Source: Pectinatus frisingensis (lineage in GTDB: Bacteria; Bacillota; Negativicutes; Selenomonadales; Selenomonadaceae). From it: a stretch of 64,000 nucleotides of DNA. How positions within the stretch are numbered: position 1 is the stretch's first letter; the number at the start of each line of letters is the position of its first letter. The DNA lies in the NCBI RefSeq assembly GCF_015732285.1, contig NZ_WIQU01000042.1:1145-65144 (forward strand), in the 5' to 3' direction. The notes under the pieces are model-generated. The model did not search any database, was not told the origin of the DNA, and saw only the letters and a list, made by a program, of their open reading frames with translations. Below, in pieces: positions 37,150-46,419 of this stretch. The position numbers and the translations under genes were made by a program.

Positions 37150-37870
37150 CGGAGCTCAAAGTCCGTTGGTTATGTTTGATTCGAGAGAAAAAATTGCTAT
37201 AGCTGAGATGCTGGATGATAAAAATATTTATCAGATAGAAGCAGGTATTCCCATAATGGGTAAAGATGAACTGGCAATCATCAGCAAAATAAAAAAAAGC
37301 TGTTTCCATGCAAAAATCTCTACATGGAACAGATTGAATAAAAATGATCTTATAGCAGCGGCAGATTGTGAGGCGGATATTGTACACATAAGCGTGCCGG
37401 TATCACAACGGCAGATTTATGAGAAGCTGCAAAAAGATGTAAAGTGGCTGCTGGCACAGTTGGAAGATGTATTGGCATTTGCTGCCAGCTATTTTACCGA
37501 GATAACTATCGGTATGGAAGATGCTTCAAGAGCAGATATGAAATTGATGCTGACTGTAATAGAAAAAGTAAAACAATTTGCAGTGAGGAGAGTGCGGTTT
37601 GCCGATACTGTAGGAATTATGACACCAAGTGCAGTTTATGAGCAGATACGTGAAATAAAAGAAAAGACAGCAATACAGATAGAATTTCACGCTCATAATG
37701 ATCTGGGTATGGCTGTGGCAAATTCTATTGCTGCTGTACAAGCAGGTGCAGATTTTATCGACACTACTGTACAGGGAATAGGGGAACGTTGCGGCAATTG
37801 TGATATGGAGAAATTTTTGTCCGCCGCGGCAATAATATTTGGCAGTGATAATAGGAGAGGATTAATGTGA
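37106..37870 (+). CDS. nifV-alpha: Homocitrate synthase subunit, NifV alpha
   Basis: A 254-aa catalytic half of homocitrate synthase (acetyl-CoA plus 2-oxoglutarate). It shows the DRE-TIM motif FHIVDTTLRDGAQ and the metal ligands in EFHAHNDLGMA, and ends soon after GIGERCGNCDMEKFL, before the region found in the omega chain. Only GTG starts fit: 37106 (ten bases after AGGA) or 37097. Overlap with nifV-omega implies translational coupling. It is followed by an overlapping regulator gene. Confidence 0.88.
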   Translation: MQKKKFHIVDTTLRDGAQSPLVMFDSREKIAIAEMLDDKNIYQIEAGIPIMGKDELAIISKIKKSCFHAKISTWNRLNKNDLIAAADCEADIVHISVPVSQRQIYEKLQKDVKWLLAQLEDVLAFAASYFTEITIGMEDASRADMKLMLTVIEKVKQFAVRRVRFADTVGIMTPSAVYEQIREIKEKTAIQIEFHAHNDLGMAVANSIAAVQAGADFIDTTVQGIGERCGNCDMEKFLSAAAIIFGSDNRRGLM

Positions 37871-38322
37871 ATAAAATGGATAAAACAGATAAGGCAATAT
37901 TGAAAAATTTACAGAAAAATGCACGTATGACAATTTCTGATTTAAGTGCGGCAATTTCTTTGTCAATGCCGGCAGCAAGTGAACGTCTGCGTAAGTTGGA
38001 GACTTCCGGAGTTATAAAACAGTATACAGTGATCCTGGATCCTGAAAAAATAAATAAAAACTTGACGGCCTTGATGTTTTTGCGTTTTGAAAGTACATGC
38101 AAAGGAGAGGATTTTGCTGAATATGCCAAGACTGAGGCAGAGATAAATGAATGCTACTATATTACCGGAGATTTCGATTATTTTATAAAAATAGTAACAG
38201 AAGACGCACGTACATTAAAATCGTTGCTTTCCCGTATAAAAAATTGTGCCGGACTGGTAAAAACTTCCAATCTGGTAGTATTGTCTAATATTATTGATAA
38301 CGTATCCATATTGTCAGATTAA
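37867..38322 (+). CDS. Lrp/AsnC family regulator
   Basis: A 151-aa regulator. The N-terminal helix-turn-helix (about residues 4-60, DKAILKNLQKNARMTISDLS and SERLRKLETSGVIKQY) is followed by a RAM/ligand domain (about 68-145). Lrp/AsnC proteins sense amino acids. It starts at GTG 37867, overlapping the nifV-alpha stop by 4 bp, so it is the last gene of the nifE transcript. That suggests feedback on nitrogen genes, which is inference. No operator could be identified. Confidence 0.88.
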   Translation: MNKMDKTDKAILKNLQKNARMTISDLSAAISLSMPAASERLRKLETSGVIKQYTVILDPEKINKNLTALMFLRFESTCKGEDFAEYAKTEAEINECYYITGDFDYFIKIVTEDARTLKSLLSRIKNCAGLVKTSNLVVLSNIIDNVSILSD

Positions 38323-38366
38323 TAATTTCCAGCTAATTAAATAAACTAATTCTGTTATAATAAGCC

Positions 38367-38417
38367 AATATGCACATCCCACATAAAATATAGAAATATG
38401 AGGGATGTGCATATTTT
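38367..38417. terminator. Terminator of the nif operon, near-bidirectional
   Basis: Perfect 14-bp stem AATATGCACATCCC (38367-38380) with GGGATGTGCATATT (38402-38415). It ends the nifE-lrp transcript and faces the leftward kinase gene. Confidence 0.85.
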
Positions 38418-38465
38418 GATACCAGTGCTATTTATACGTACCAAAATGAATATTGAATATATTTA

Positions 38466-39500
38466 TTATAAATTACTGGGATGATGCTGTATTGGCAGAT
38501 AAATAGTAAAAGTGGTGCCCTTGCCTAATTCGCTTTTGACGGTAATCTGACCGGAATGTTTGTTGACAATAATATCATAAGCAATACTCAGTCCCAGACC
38601 GGTACCGACTCCCACTGGTTTGGTGGTAAAAAAAGGAGTGAATATATTGTCTATGTTTTCCTCCGGAATACCTTTTCCGTTATCGGTTATTACGCAGCAG
38701 ACAAAATTATCTTTGGTAAAAGTTTTTATGTTGATAACACCTTCGTGGGAAGATTCTCTTATGGCGTGGACAGCATTTATAATGAGATTCAGCAGTACTT
38801 GGTTAATTGCTCCGCCGGCAGCTTTTATATATGGAATGTCACCTAAATCTTCAATTATTTTCGTAGTGTATTTAATTTCATTATTGGCTACGGCTAAGGT
38901 ATCTTTAATGCCTTTGTTCAGATTATATTCTTCAAATTCCAGACTGCTGACCCTGGAAAATCCCAAAAGGCTTTTAACGATTTTTTCTATTCGTGTCAGT
39001 CCGCTCATAGATTCATCGATTATATCATTCAAATCTTCTGTAATGTAATTGATTTTATTTTCTTTCAAAGCTTTTTCAATAATTTGGAAAAGTTCTTGTA
39101 AATTTGCGTCAGAATCTGTTTCCAGAGTTTTTTCAACGCGACTAAGTGTACTGAGAAAAGAACTGACTTTTTCCAGATATTTTTTTAATGTGTCCATGTT
39201 GCTTTGAACATATCCGAGCGGATTGTTGATTTCGTGTGCTACTCCAGCTGATAACTGCCCGATGCCGGCCAGTTTTTCCTGTTGGATAAGCTGGCTTTGC
39301 AGCATGCGGATTTTTTCCATATTTTCATTGTATTCTTTGGAACTGATATCTATACTGCGTTCTAACAATGAACGTTCTTTGTCATGATTGATATATGCCT
39401 GGTTTACTGCTTCGATAAAAGTTTGAAAATCATTATCCAATTTAATATCATGCAAATAAATTTTTATTTGTCTTTTTAACAGGCGATGTATATTATCCAT
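38466..39500 (-). CDS. Cytosolic sensor histidine kinase
   Basis: A 344-aa kinase without membrane helices or PAS domain. About 80 N-terminal residues with coiled-coil character precede the HisKA H-box SAGVAHEINNPLG; the ATPase part has the N-box LLNLIINAVHAI, G1 ITDNGKGIPEEN, F-box FTPFFTTKP and G2 GTGLGLSIAYD. It begins one base after the FIST gene ends, behind GGAGG. It most likely takes its signal from that FIST protein and phosphorylates the regulator encoded divergently at 40891. Confidence 0.9.
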   Translation of the reverse strand: MDNIHRLLKRQIKIYLHDIKLDNDFQTFIEAVNQAYINHDKERSLLERSIDISSKEYNENMEKIRMLQSQLIQQEKLAGIGQLSAGVAHEINNPLGYVQSNMDTLKKYLEKVSSFLSTLSRVEKTLETDSDANLQELFQIIEKALKENKINYITEDLNDIIDESMSGLTRIEKIVKSLLGFSRVSSLEFEEYNLNKGIKDTLAVANNEIKYTTKIIEDLGDIPYIKAAGGAINQVLLNLIINAVHAIRESSHEGVINIKTFTKDNFVCCVITDNGKGIPEENIDNIFTPFFTTKPVGVGTGLGLSIAYDIIVNKHSGQITVKSELGKGTTFTIYLPIQHHPSNL

Positions 39501-39501
39501 T

Positions 39502-40644
39502 TCAAACCTCCGTTATTAATGTAATAGTCATTGTTTGATTATGTAGTTCACAGATTCTGTTTTTTATGGATGAAACTATTTCACCGTAAGAATAAAAACC
39601 TGTAAATACAGTGTTGGAACCTAAGGTATTGCGTGCGGCGTCAATTTCCTCACTGACCATTTGGCTGAGTATCAATTTTCTGCCTACGCAGCTTACCAAA
39701 ACGGCTAGACAAGATGCAGTATCATTATCAGGAATAAATGAGAGGCTGAGCTGGGCTGCCTGACGTGAACCGTCAATGAGATCATCAAAATTGGTTCGCA
39801 TTAATTTGGAAAGATATCCCTGAGGAACATCACCAGAAAAAATTAAGGCTCGTTCTTTTTCATCAATTCGCTGAATTGTACGTATAAAAGTGTGATTGTC
39901 GTCATTGGAACGTACCATGAGAGGAAAATAAAGACCTGCCGCAGGAAGCTCGTCGGCATATTCACCAAGATATGCTTTATATAAATCCAGTGCGGGTTTT
40001 TCATCAAATTTGTACAATATATTGTTTGTCGATTTTGTGATTACACGTTCAATCCCAAAAGGTGACCAACCACCGGCCGAAGCACAGCCTATTTGTACGT
40101 GGGTACCATAAAATCCAATAGCGGCAAGCATATTTTTTTGTGGATAATTATTGGCAATGACAAATGTTTCCTTATATGATGTACCGTCACCGGCAAGTCC
40201 GCCTGATATGGTGACATCGTCGGGTAAACTGGCAGCAAGTCCATCGACAAGCTTACTGCCATTTATGTTTATACCCTCGGAAATAATGAATATATGCTTA
40301 AGCCCTTGAAGGGGAAATTGTGCTATTAAATCAGCAGATGCTTTAAAATATTCATTATTTTTAATAGCAGCCGAGGCAAAACGTACCGGCGTTTGCTCCA
40401 TATGAACTGCTGTTGCAGAAAGACTCATATCAGCAGCAACATTGTTATATATTTCTCCGGCTGTTGTTCCGCCGATAAGATAGGCACCGGGATATAAAGA
40501 TCTTAATTCGTTGTAAATTTGCTGGTTTAGTAAAAGTCCTTTTGCTCCAAAAATCATGACAAATTGAGCTGAAAACTTTGAATGTTTATCCGGGTGTTTG
40601 ATTATTTGTCCTGTATTGTCATATATTGACTGTTCGATTTTCAT
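39502..40644 (-). CDS. FIST-domain signal protein
   Basis: A 380-aa protein with FIST N (about residues 30-220) and FIST C (about 225-365) sensory domains, seen in YLIGGTTAGEIYNN, GGLAGDGTSYKETFV, GVFGFYSYGEI-like FTGFYSYGEIVS and the late CELHNQTMTIT. FIST proteins bind small ligands; in several bacteria (NosP) they bind heme and nitric oxide and control a co-encoded kinase. ATG 40644 with AGGTAAGAAG upstream is preferred over the ATG seven codons earlier. Operon partner is the kinase at 38466. Confidence 0.88.
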   Translation of the reverse strand: MKIEQSIYDNTGQIIKHPDKHSKFSAQFVMIFGAKGLLLNQQIYNELRSLYPGAYLIGGTTAGEIYNNVAADMSLSATAVHMEQTPVRFASAAIKNNEYFKASADLIAQFPLQGLKHIFIISEGININGSKLVDGLAASLPDDVTISGGLAGDGTSYKETFVIANNYPQKNMLAAIGFYGTHVQIGCASAGGWSPFGIERVITKSTNNILYKFDEKPALDLYKAYLGEYADELPAAGLYFPLMVRSNDDNHTFIRTIQRIDEKERALIFSGDVPQGYLSKLMRTNFDDLIDGSRQAAQLSLSFIPDNDTASCLAVLVSCVGRKLILSQMVSEEIDAARNTLGSNTVFTGFYSYGEIVSSIKNRICELHNQTMTITLITEV

Positions 40645-40890
40645 TCTTCTTACCTCCGACCGCAAAATTGATATACCGATGCTTATGGTATATTTGTTAA
40701 TAAATATATCTTAAATATTTCGGTTTAATATTGCTGATTCCTGCCCACGAAAAATTATTCATTACTATTGAACGATTGCGATAAACTATGCTTATTCGGT
40801 AAAAGGATACTTAAATAATATGTCGAATTTGTAATGTAATAATTAGAAATGTTGGGCAGAGAATGAAAAAATTGAACCTGGGGTGATAAT

Positions 40891-41934
40891 ATGAGTGAAA
40901 ATACGGTGTTATTTGTTGATGATGAAGTCAGTGTCTTAAGGGCAATTAAAAGAGCAGTTATGGATGAAAAATTTGTGTCCTTTTTTGCTAATAGTGGTGA
41001 AGAGGCATTGACTGTTTTGGGAAAAAATAAAATCGATGTTATTGTGACTGACATGCGGATGCCAGGCATGGACGGACTAAAATTGTTAAAAATTGTCAAA
41101 GAAAAATACCCTAAAACAGTGCGGGTGGTTCTTTCCGGCTATACTCAATTATCACAGATGCTTGTAACAATCAACCAGGGAGAAATATTTAAATTTATTA
41201 CTAAGCCTTGGACAACAGAAAATGAACTGCTGCCGGTTATTAAACAATCAATTGACTATTATAATCTTCAAACTGAACGAGATTCACTCAATGAAAAACT
41301 GACTGCTAAAAATGCTGCCTACCAGAGAATATTTAAGACCATAGAGGATAAAAAAATACAAGAAAGAGAAGAACTTCGGCATTTATATAAAATCAGTGTG
41401 TTATTATTTTCGTTACTGCGGAGAAATATTGGCTCTAAAGACACTATTGAACAGGATAATAATAAAGAACAAAGCAAAATATTTCACATGGCTGAAGTGA
41501 TTTATTTAACATATTTAGGACACTTGCCGGCTGTGGTGGATAGCAAACCTTTGGCTAAACTTATTGATGATATCGTTGCGAACTGTGATAACCGTATTTC
41601 TATTGAGCCGGTTGAGGGAGAAACATTTAATACTAAAGGAAATCATAAATATCTGACAATTGTGTTCAAAATATTGATCCATATTTTACCGCATAAGCGT
41701 GAAACATTTAATTGCAGATTAAGTCAGAATAAACAAGAAGATGAAATGATAAAATCAGTATTCAGTATTGACCTGTCATCGTGTCAGTTTAGCATACATG
41801 ATGAAAATCAAATAAAAATTGCAGCGGCATTATTGAGCAAAATTGGTGCTTTTTATGATATAAATGTTGCAGCTGAATATGCTGAACAAAAATTAAATCA
41901 GATTTATGTGGAATGGATAACAGAAAAAAATTGA
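40891..41934 (+). CDS. Response regulator with unknown output region
   Basis: A 347-aa protein. Residues 1-125 are a receiver domain: acidic pair in VLFVDDE, phosphoacceptor Asp in IVTDMRMPGMDG, conserved Ser in VVLSGYT and Lys in FITKPW, closest to receivers of RpfG-type regulators. A coiled coil follows (about 130-165). The remaining 180 residues match no output domain I know: no HD-GYP, GGDEF or DNA-binding motif. It is divergent from the FIST-kinase operon. The ATG follows GGGGTGA. Confidence 0.85.
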   Translation: MSENTVLFVDDEVSVLRAIKRAVMDEKFVSFFANSGEEALTVLGKNKIDVIVTDMRMPGMDGLKLLKIVKEKYPKTVRVVLSGYTQLSQMLVTINQGEIFKFITKPWTTENELLPVIKQSIDYYNLQTERDSLNEKLTAKNAAYQRIFKTIEDKKIQEREELRHLYKISVLLFSLLRRNIGSKDTIEQDNNKEQSKIFHMAEVIYLTYLGHLPAVVDSKPLAKLIDDIVANCDNRISIEPVEGETFNTKGNHKYLTIVFKILIHILPHKRETFNCRLSQNKQEDEMIKSVFSIDLSSCQFSIHDENQIKIAAALLSKIGAFYDINVAAEYAEQKLNQIYVEWITEKN

Positions 41935-41970
41935 TGTTTTGAAATGAAAGATCATAATTATTAGCGATAA

Positions 41971-42022
41971 AAACACCCTGATAAGTCTGGAATAAAAATC
42001 CAACTTATCAGGGTGTTTCTGT
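41971..42022. terminator. Bidirectional terminator
   Basis: Perfect 16-bp stem AAACACCCTGATAAGT (41971-41986) with ACTTATCAGGGTGTTT (42003-42018), with T-runs on both strands. It separates the regulator gene from the convergent efflux operon. Confidence 0.9.
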
Positions 42023-42111
42023 TATAATCGCGAATATTTTTTATTGTATTGATATGAATGAAGAAAATAATTGTTATAGCGTGCAGAATTTTACGATGAC
42101 ACTAAAAATAA

Positions 42112-45100
42112 CTATTTATTATTTTTAATTTTATAGCAGGCGGCGTACATTGTTGGCAGTACCAAAAGCGTAAGTACAGTAGCAACCAGAAGGCCGCTGC
42201 CGATTGCCACTGCCATTGGACCCCAAAATGGACTTGTCATAAGAGGCAGCATACCTAAGATAGCCGCCGCTGCTGTGAGCATAATAGGACGGAATCGCAG
42301 TATTGCGGAATCGATGACAGCATCCCATGGTGATTCGCCGGAAGCCATATGTTTTTGTATCTGGTCAATTAAAATTACTGAATTTCTGATAATCATGCCG
42401 CTTAAAGCAAGAATACCCAATTGAGCCACAAATCCCATTGCTTTATTCATAAGAAGCATTCCAAAACATACGCCTATGAGACCTAATGGGGCAGTTAGCA
42501 GAGTCAACACTACCAGCTTGCCATTTCTGAGCTGCACCATCAACAAGGTTATGATGACAAGAAGCATGATTGGAACAGGCACTAAAAGAAACTGCATTGC
42601 TTCATTACTGTCTGATAACGCTCCGTCAATATCTATACTGTAACCGAGCGGCAATTTATCACGCAGGCTTTTGGTAGCATTATAGGCCTTTTGTGTGGCG
42701 TCATTAGCTGTGCCATCCTTTATATCAGCTTCGACAGTTATAGTTGGTTTTAAGTTATAACGCCAGATAAGGCCGTCCTCTGCTCCATAACTTATTTTGG
42801 CAATTTGTGACAGAGGTACATAGCCGGCACTGCCAAGGTAAACAGGAATATTTTTTATATCAGTTAAATGTTGCCGATCATTATTATCCAGCCGCATTGT
42901 TATATTTATGGTGCGGTCACCATCATAGTATTGGGCTACTGAGGTCCCGGAAATTTCGGTGTACAATGTTTGTGCTACGGCTTGTCCTGACAGCCCCATG
43001 GCTCTCAGTTTATCCTGGTCAAGCGACAGATGCATGATTTTGCTTTTTTCATTCCAATTAAAATGTACATCTTCATTATTAGAATCACTGGCAGTAATAT
43101 CAGCAACTTTTTCAGCAATAGTACGTACTTTATCTTCATCATAGCCAGATACACGAAGCATAACAGGATAATCGGCCGGCGGACCAGTCTGAATAAATTT
43201 TATGTCGCTGCGTACATCAGGATAATTATCAGCTAATTCTTTTTCAATTATTTTAGCAAGCTGTTTTCGATTGTCAACATCTTTGGAAACAATTACAAAT
43301 TGACTGTAATTATCTGCCGGCAGTTGTGGATTTAATGTGAGAACAAAACGTGGTGCTCCTTCGCCTACATAATAGGAAAAGTTTTTAATCTTATCGTTTT
43401 GTGTATTTAAAAAAGCGGCAAATTTATTGGCATGTTCTTCTGATGAACTTATTGATGATCCTTCAGGTAACCGCATTTCAACAATTATTTCAGGACGCAG
43501 TGATGGCGGGAAAAATTCCTGCTTGATAAATTTGAAGGAGAAAACAGACACTATAAATAATCCCAAAGTAGAAGTGATTATGATTTTTTTATGATTTAAA
43601 CACCAGACAAGAATTTTGCGAAATAACAGATAAAATCTGCTCTGGTAAGGATTTTTTCCGGCAGCTGCCGGTTTTTTAACACGTATCAAATAGTAGCCAA
43701 ATAATGGTGCTACCATCACAGAAACTATCCAGGACAGGCAAAGTGCTATACCTATGACCGGAAATAGACTTTTGCAGAATTCTGAAGCCATGCCGTTGGC
43801 AAAAGCTACCGGGATAAAACCGGCACAGGTTATTAAAGTACCGGTAAGCATAGGCTTGGCTGTTGAATTAAAAGCATAGCAGGCAGCTTTAAATCGATCA
43901 AATCCCTCTTCCAGTTTCACACTCATCATTTCCACGGCAATTATTGCATCATCTACCAACAAACCTAACGCAATAATCAATGCACCCAGTGATACTTTTT
44001 GCAAATCGATTCCCAAGGCATACATCATTGAAAAGACACCGGCCAGTACCAAGGGGATACAGCCGGCAACAACCAATCCTGTTCGCAGCCCAAGGCTTAA
44101 AAAGCTTACGGCAAGTATTATGATTACAGCTTCCCTTAATGTACCGACAAATTCACCGATGGACTCTTTTACAACTGTTGGCTGGTCAGATACCTGGTTT
44201 ATTTCCAAGCCCAAAGGAATATCCGATTTTATTTTATTCAGTAATGAACTCAGGTTGTTGCCGAGGGTAAGTATATTTCCGCCCGGTTCCATTGATACGG
44301 CAATGCCAACGGCTGGTTTACCATTAAAATACATTTTGGGATCGGCTGGTTCTGAATAGCTGCGGTCTACTCGCGCTATATCACCAAGGCGGAATATTTT
44401 ATTATTGGCGTTTATCGGTAGATTTTCAATATCTCGAATGTTGCTGAACATACCGGTGAATCGCAGGTAGACATTATCGGAAGATGTTTCTACCATACCG
44501 GCAGGAGTTATTTCATTTTGTGTTTTTATTGCATTGGAGATGGTCTGCGGGCTTATACCAAGTTCAGCCAATTTTACATTTGTTATTTCCACATATACTT
44601 TTTCAGTTTGTACACCAAGCAGTTCCACTTTTTGTACACTGGGTACGTCAAGCAGCATCCGGCGGATTTTTTCTGCATGCTGGCGCAGTTCTTCATATGA
44701 ATAACCATCGCCACTTAGAGCATATATTGAACCGAAAACATCGTCAAAACGATCATTGTAAAAAGGGCCGTAGACACCATCCGGCAAATCCGTTTTTTCA
44801 TCTTCGCAAAGATTACGGACTTCTTTCCAGGTATCGCGTATTTTTGAATTATCGATATCCTGGCGAAGCGTTACATATATTACCGATGTACCAGGTCTGG
44901 ATGAACTTTTTAAATAATCAAGTCCCGGTGTATCCTGAAGCTTTTCTTCAAGTTTGTCAGTTACCTGTTCTTCCATTTGTTTGGCCGTAGCGCCCGGCCA
45001 GCTTACAGTAACAACCATATCTCTTATGGTGAAGGCAGGATCTTCCATGCGGCCGAGCTTAGTGTAGGAAAATATACCGGCAATAATTACGACGATGATA

Positions 45101-45153
45101 AAATACCATACAAGATCTTTATTTTTTAAAGAAAGTTCGGTTAAATTTTTCAT
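42112..45153 (-). CDS. RND efflux pump, inner-membrane transporter
   Basis: A 1013-aa AcrB/HAE-type RND transporter with twelve membrane helices and two large periplasmic loops. The proton-relay acidic pair is in LGLLVDDAIIAVEMM (TM4) and the conserved segments GTLITCAGFIPVA and PLMTSPFWGPMAVAIGSG are present. Its ATG overlaps the stop of the adaptor gene (ATGA). RND pumps need an outer membrane, in line with a diderm host. No outer-membrane TolC-like gene or local regulator is seen in this operon. Substrates unknown. Confidence 0.92.
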   Translation of the reverse strand: MKNLTELSLKNKDLVWYFIIVVIIAGIFSYTKLGRMEDPAFTIRDMVVTVSWPGATAKQMEEQVTDKLEEKLQDTPGLDYLKSSSRPGTSVIYVTLRQDIDNSKIRDTWKEVRNLCEDEKTDLPDGVYGPFYNDRFDDVFGSIYALSGDGYSYEELRQHAEKIRRMLLDVPSVQKVELLGVQTEKVYVEITNVKLAELGISPQTISNAIKTQNEITPAGMVETSSDNVYLRFTGMFSNIRDIENLPINANNKIFRLGDIARVDRSYSEPADPKMYFNGKPAVGIAVSMEPGGNILTLGNNLSSLLNKIKSDIPLGLEINQVSDQPTVVKESIGEFVGTLREAVIIILAVSFLSLGLRTGLVVAGCIPLVLAGVFSMMYALGIDLQKVSLGALIIALGLLVDDAIIAVEMMSVKLEEGFDRFKAACYAFNSTAKPMLTGTLITCAGFIPVAFANGMASEFCKSLFPVIGIALCLSWIVSVMVAPLFGYYLIRVKKPAAAGKNPYQSRFYLLFRKILVWCLNHKKIIITSTLGLFIVSVFSFKFIKQEFFPPSLRPEIIVEMRLPEGSSISSSEEHANKFAAFLNTQNDKIKNFSYYVGEGAPRFVLTLNPQLPADNYSQFVIVSKDVDNRKQLAKIIEKELADNYPDVRSDIKFIQTGPPADYPVMLRVSGYDEDKVRTIAEKVADITASDSNNEDVHFNWNEKSKIMHLSLDQDKLRAMGLSGQAVAQTLYTEISGTSVAQYYDGDRTINITMRLDNNDRQHLTDIKNIPVYLGSAGYVPLSQIAKISYGAEDGLIWRYNLKPTITVEADIKDGTANDATQKAYNATKSLRDKLPLGYSIDIDGALSDSNEAMQFLLVPVPIMLLVIITLLMVQLRNGKLVVLTLLTAPLGLIGVCFGMLLMNKAMGFVAQLGILALSGMIIRNSVILIDQIQKHMASGESPWDAVIDSAILRFRPIMLTAAAAILGMLPLMTSPFWGPMAVAIGSGLLVATVLTLLVLPTMYAACYKIKNNK

Positions 45154-46244
45154 GATGCATCTCCTACGGCATCATCATTTGTACGTACTTTTTGTCCTTC
45201 ACGCAGCTTTTGTACGCCGGCAGTCACAACCATATCGCCTTCATTTAACCCCGATACTTTTACATGATTTTCATCGAAGTCAGCTACTTGAACCTTTTGC
45301 AGGGATACTTTGTCATCTTTATCAACAAGCCATACTTCTGGTGTGTCACCGGTTTGATAAATAGCCGAGAGCGGTAGAATATAAGAAGTTTTATCGGAAT
45401 TATCAGAAGGCAGGCAAATGACACTGGCAGTCATCCCCAGTTTTAATCCGGCAGGTGGATCGGGCAGGGAAATTTTTATTAAATATGTACGTGCTGTTGC
45501 ATCAGCTATAGGGGATATTTCTCTTACTATTCCGTTGACAGATGAATTGTTCAATGCCCAAAAGGATACTGTTACTTTTTTACCTTCACTTACGTCATCT
45601 ATGTGGTTTTCCGGTATATTGACATCGACTTCAAGTTCATTAGTCTGGACAAGAGTCAAGACTGTCTGTCCGGCAGAGACAACCTGTCCTGCCTCCGCGT
45701 TGATTGCTGAAATAACTCCGTCTGTATCAGCAGTAAGATCAGTATAAGAAAGGGCATTGTGTTCCTGTGAGGATTGTGCCTCTGCCTGCTGATATGCAGC
45801 TGAAGCAGAATCATAAGAAGTTTGATATTGATCCAGCTGTGCCTGCGGTACGGCATCTTGTGCGTATAATTGCTGATATCTTTTTAAATTAGCGGCAGCA
45901 AGGTTCAGTTCAGAAGATGCCGCTTCTACTTTGGCATTGCTTTGATTTACTTGTTGGATAATATCCTTATTATCCATTACCATAAGAGTGTCTCCGGCAT
46001 GTACACGATCACCTGTCTGTACATTGCGGCGTAATATTTTACCGCTTACCTGAAAGGATAAGTTTGTTTCATAGCGCCCGTGAACGGAGCCAGCATATGT
46101 AAAGCCGTCAATATTATTTTTTGTGGATATCTGCTGGGTCCTCACTAAGGGTGGAGGAGTGGCTTCTTCTTTTTTACCACAGCCGGCAACGAACACAACT
46201 GCAATAATAGACAGACACAAAATTTTTAAAAAACGGTTTTGCAT
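45150..46244 (-). CDS. RND efflux adaptor (membrane fusion lipoprotein)
   Basis: A 364-aa HlyD/AcrA-family periplasmic adaptor. A lipoprotein signal ends VFVAGC, with lipidated Cys22. Barrel-sandwich/lipoyl halves (GRYETNLSFQVSGKI and TADTDGVISAINAEAGQVV) flank a long alpha hairpin (about residues 95-165), then beta-barrel and membrane-proximal domains. It overlaps the pump gene by 4 bp and should bridge it to an outer-membrane channel. Confidence 0.9.
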   Translation of the reverse strand: MQNRFLKILCLSIIAVVFVAGCGKKEEATPPPLVRTQQISTKNNIDGFTYAGSVHGRYETNLSFQVSGKILRRNVQTGDRVHAGDTLMVMDNKDIIQQVNQSNAKVEAASSELNLAAANLKRYQQLYAQDAVPQAQLDQYQTSYDSASAAYQQAEAQSSQEHNALSYTDLTADTDGVISAINAEAGQVVSAGQTVLTLVQTNELEVDVNIPENHIDDVSEGKKVTVSFWALNNSSVNGIVREISPIADATARTYLIKISLPDPPAGLKLGMTASVICLPSDNSDKTSYILPLSAIYQTGDTPEVWLVDKDDKVSLQKVQVADFDENHVKVSGLNEGDMVVTAGVQKLREGQKVRTNDDAVGDAS

Positions 46245-46419
46245 AAAACAGACCCCCTGATTGGTGATTATTTAGTAATAAACAATATATAATATATGAA
46301 TAACGTTTAATTATAAGAAAAATTTGTTAATTTAGTAACATATATTATTATACTAAATGTTTCGATAAAAATAAATCATTTAAATTAGACAGTGAGAAAA
46401 TATAATTTTGTGAAAAAAA

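Noticed and set aside
44120-45364. Several rightward frames opposite the RND pump and adaptor
   Set aside because: They are antisense shadows of well-conserved genes, with no ribosome sites or recognisable domains.
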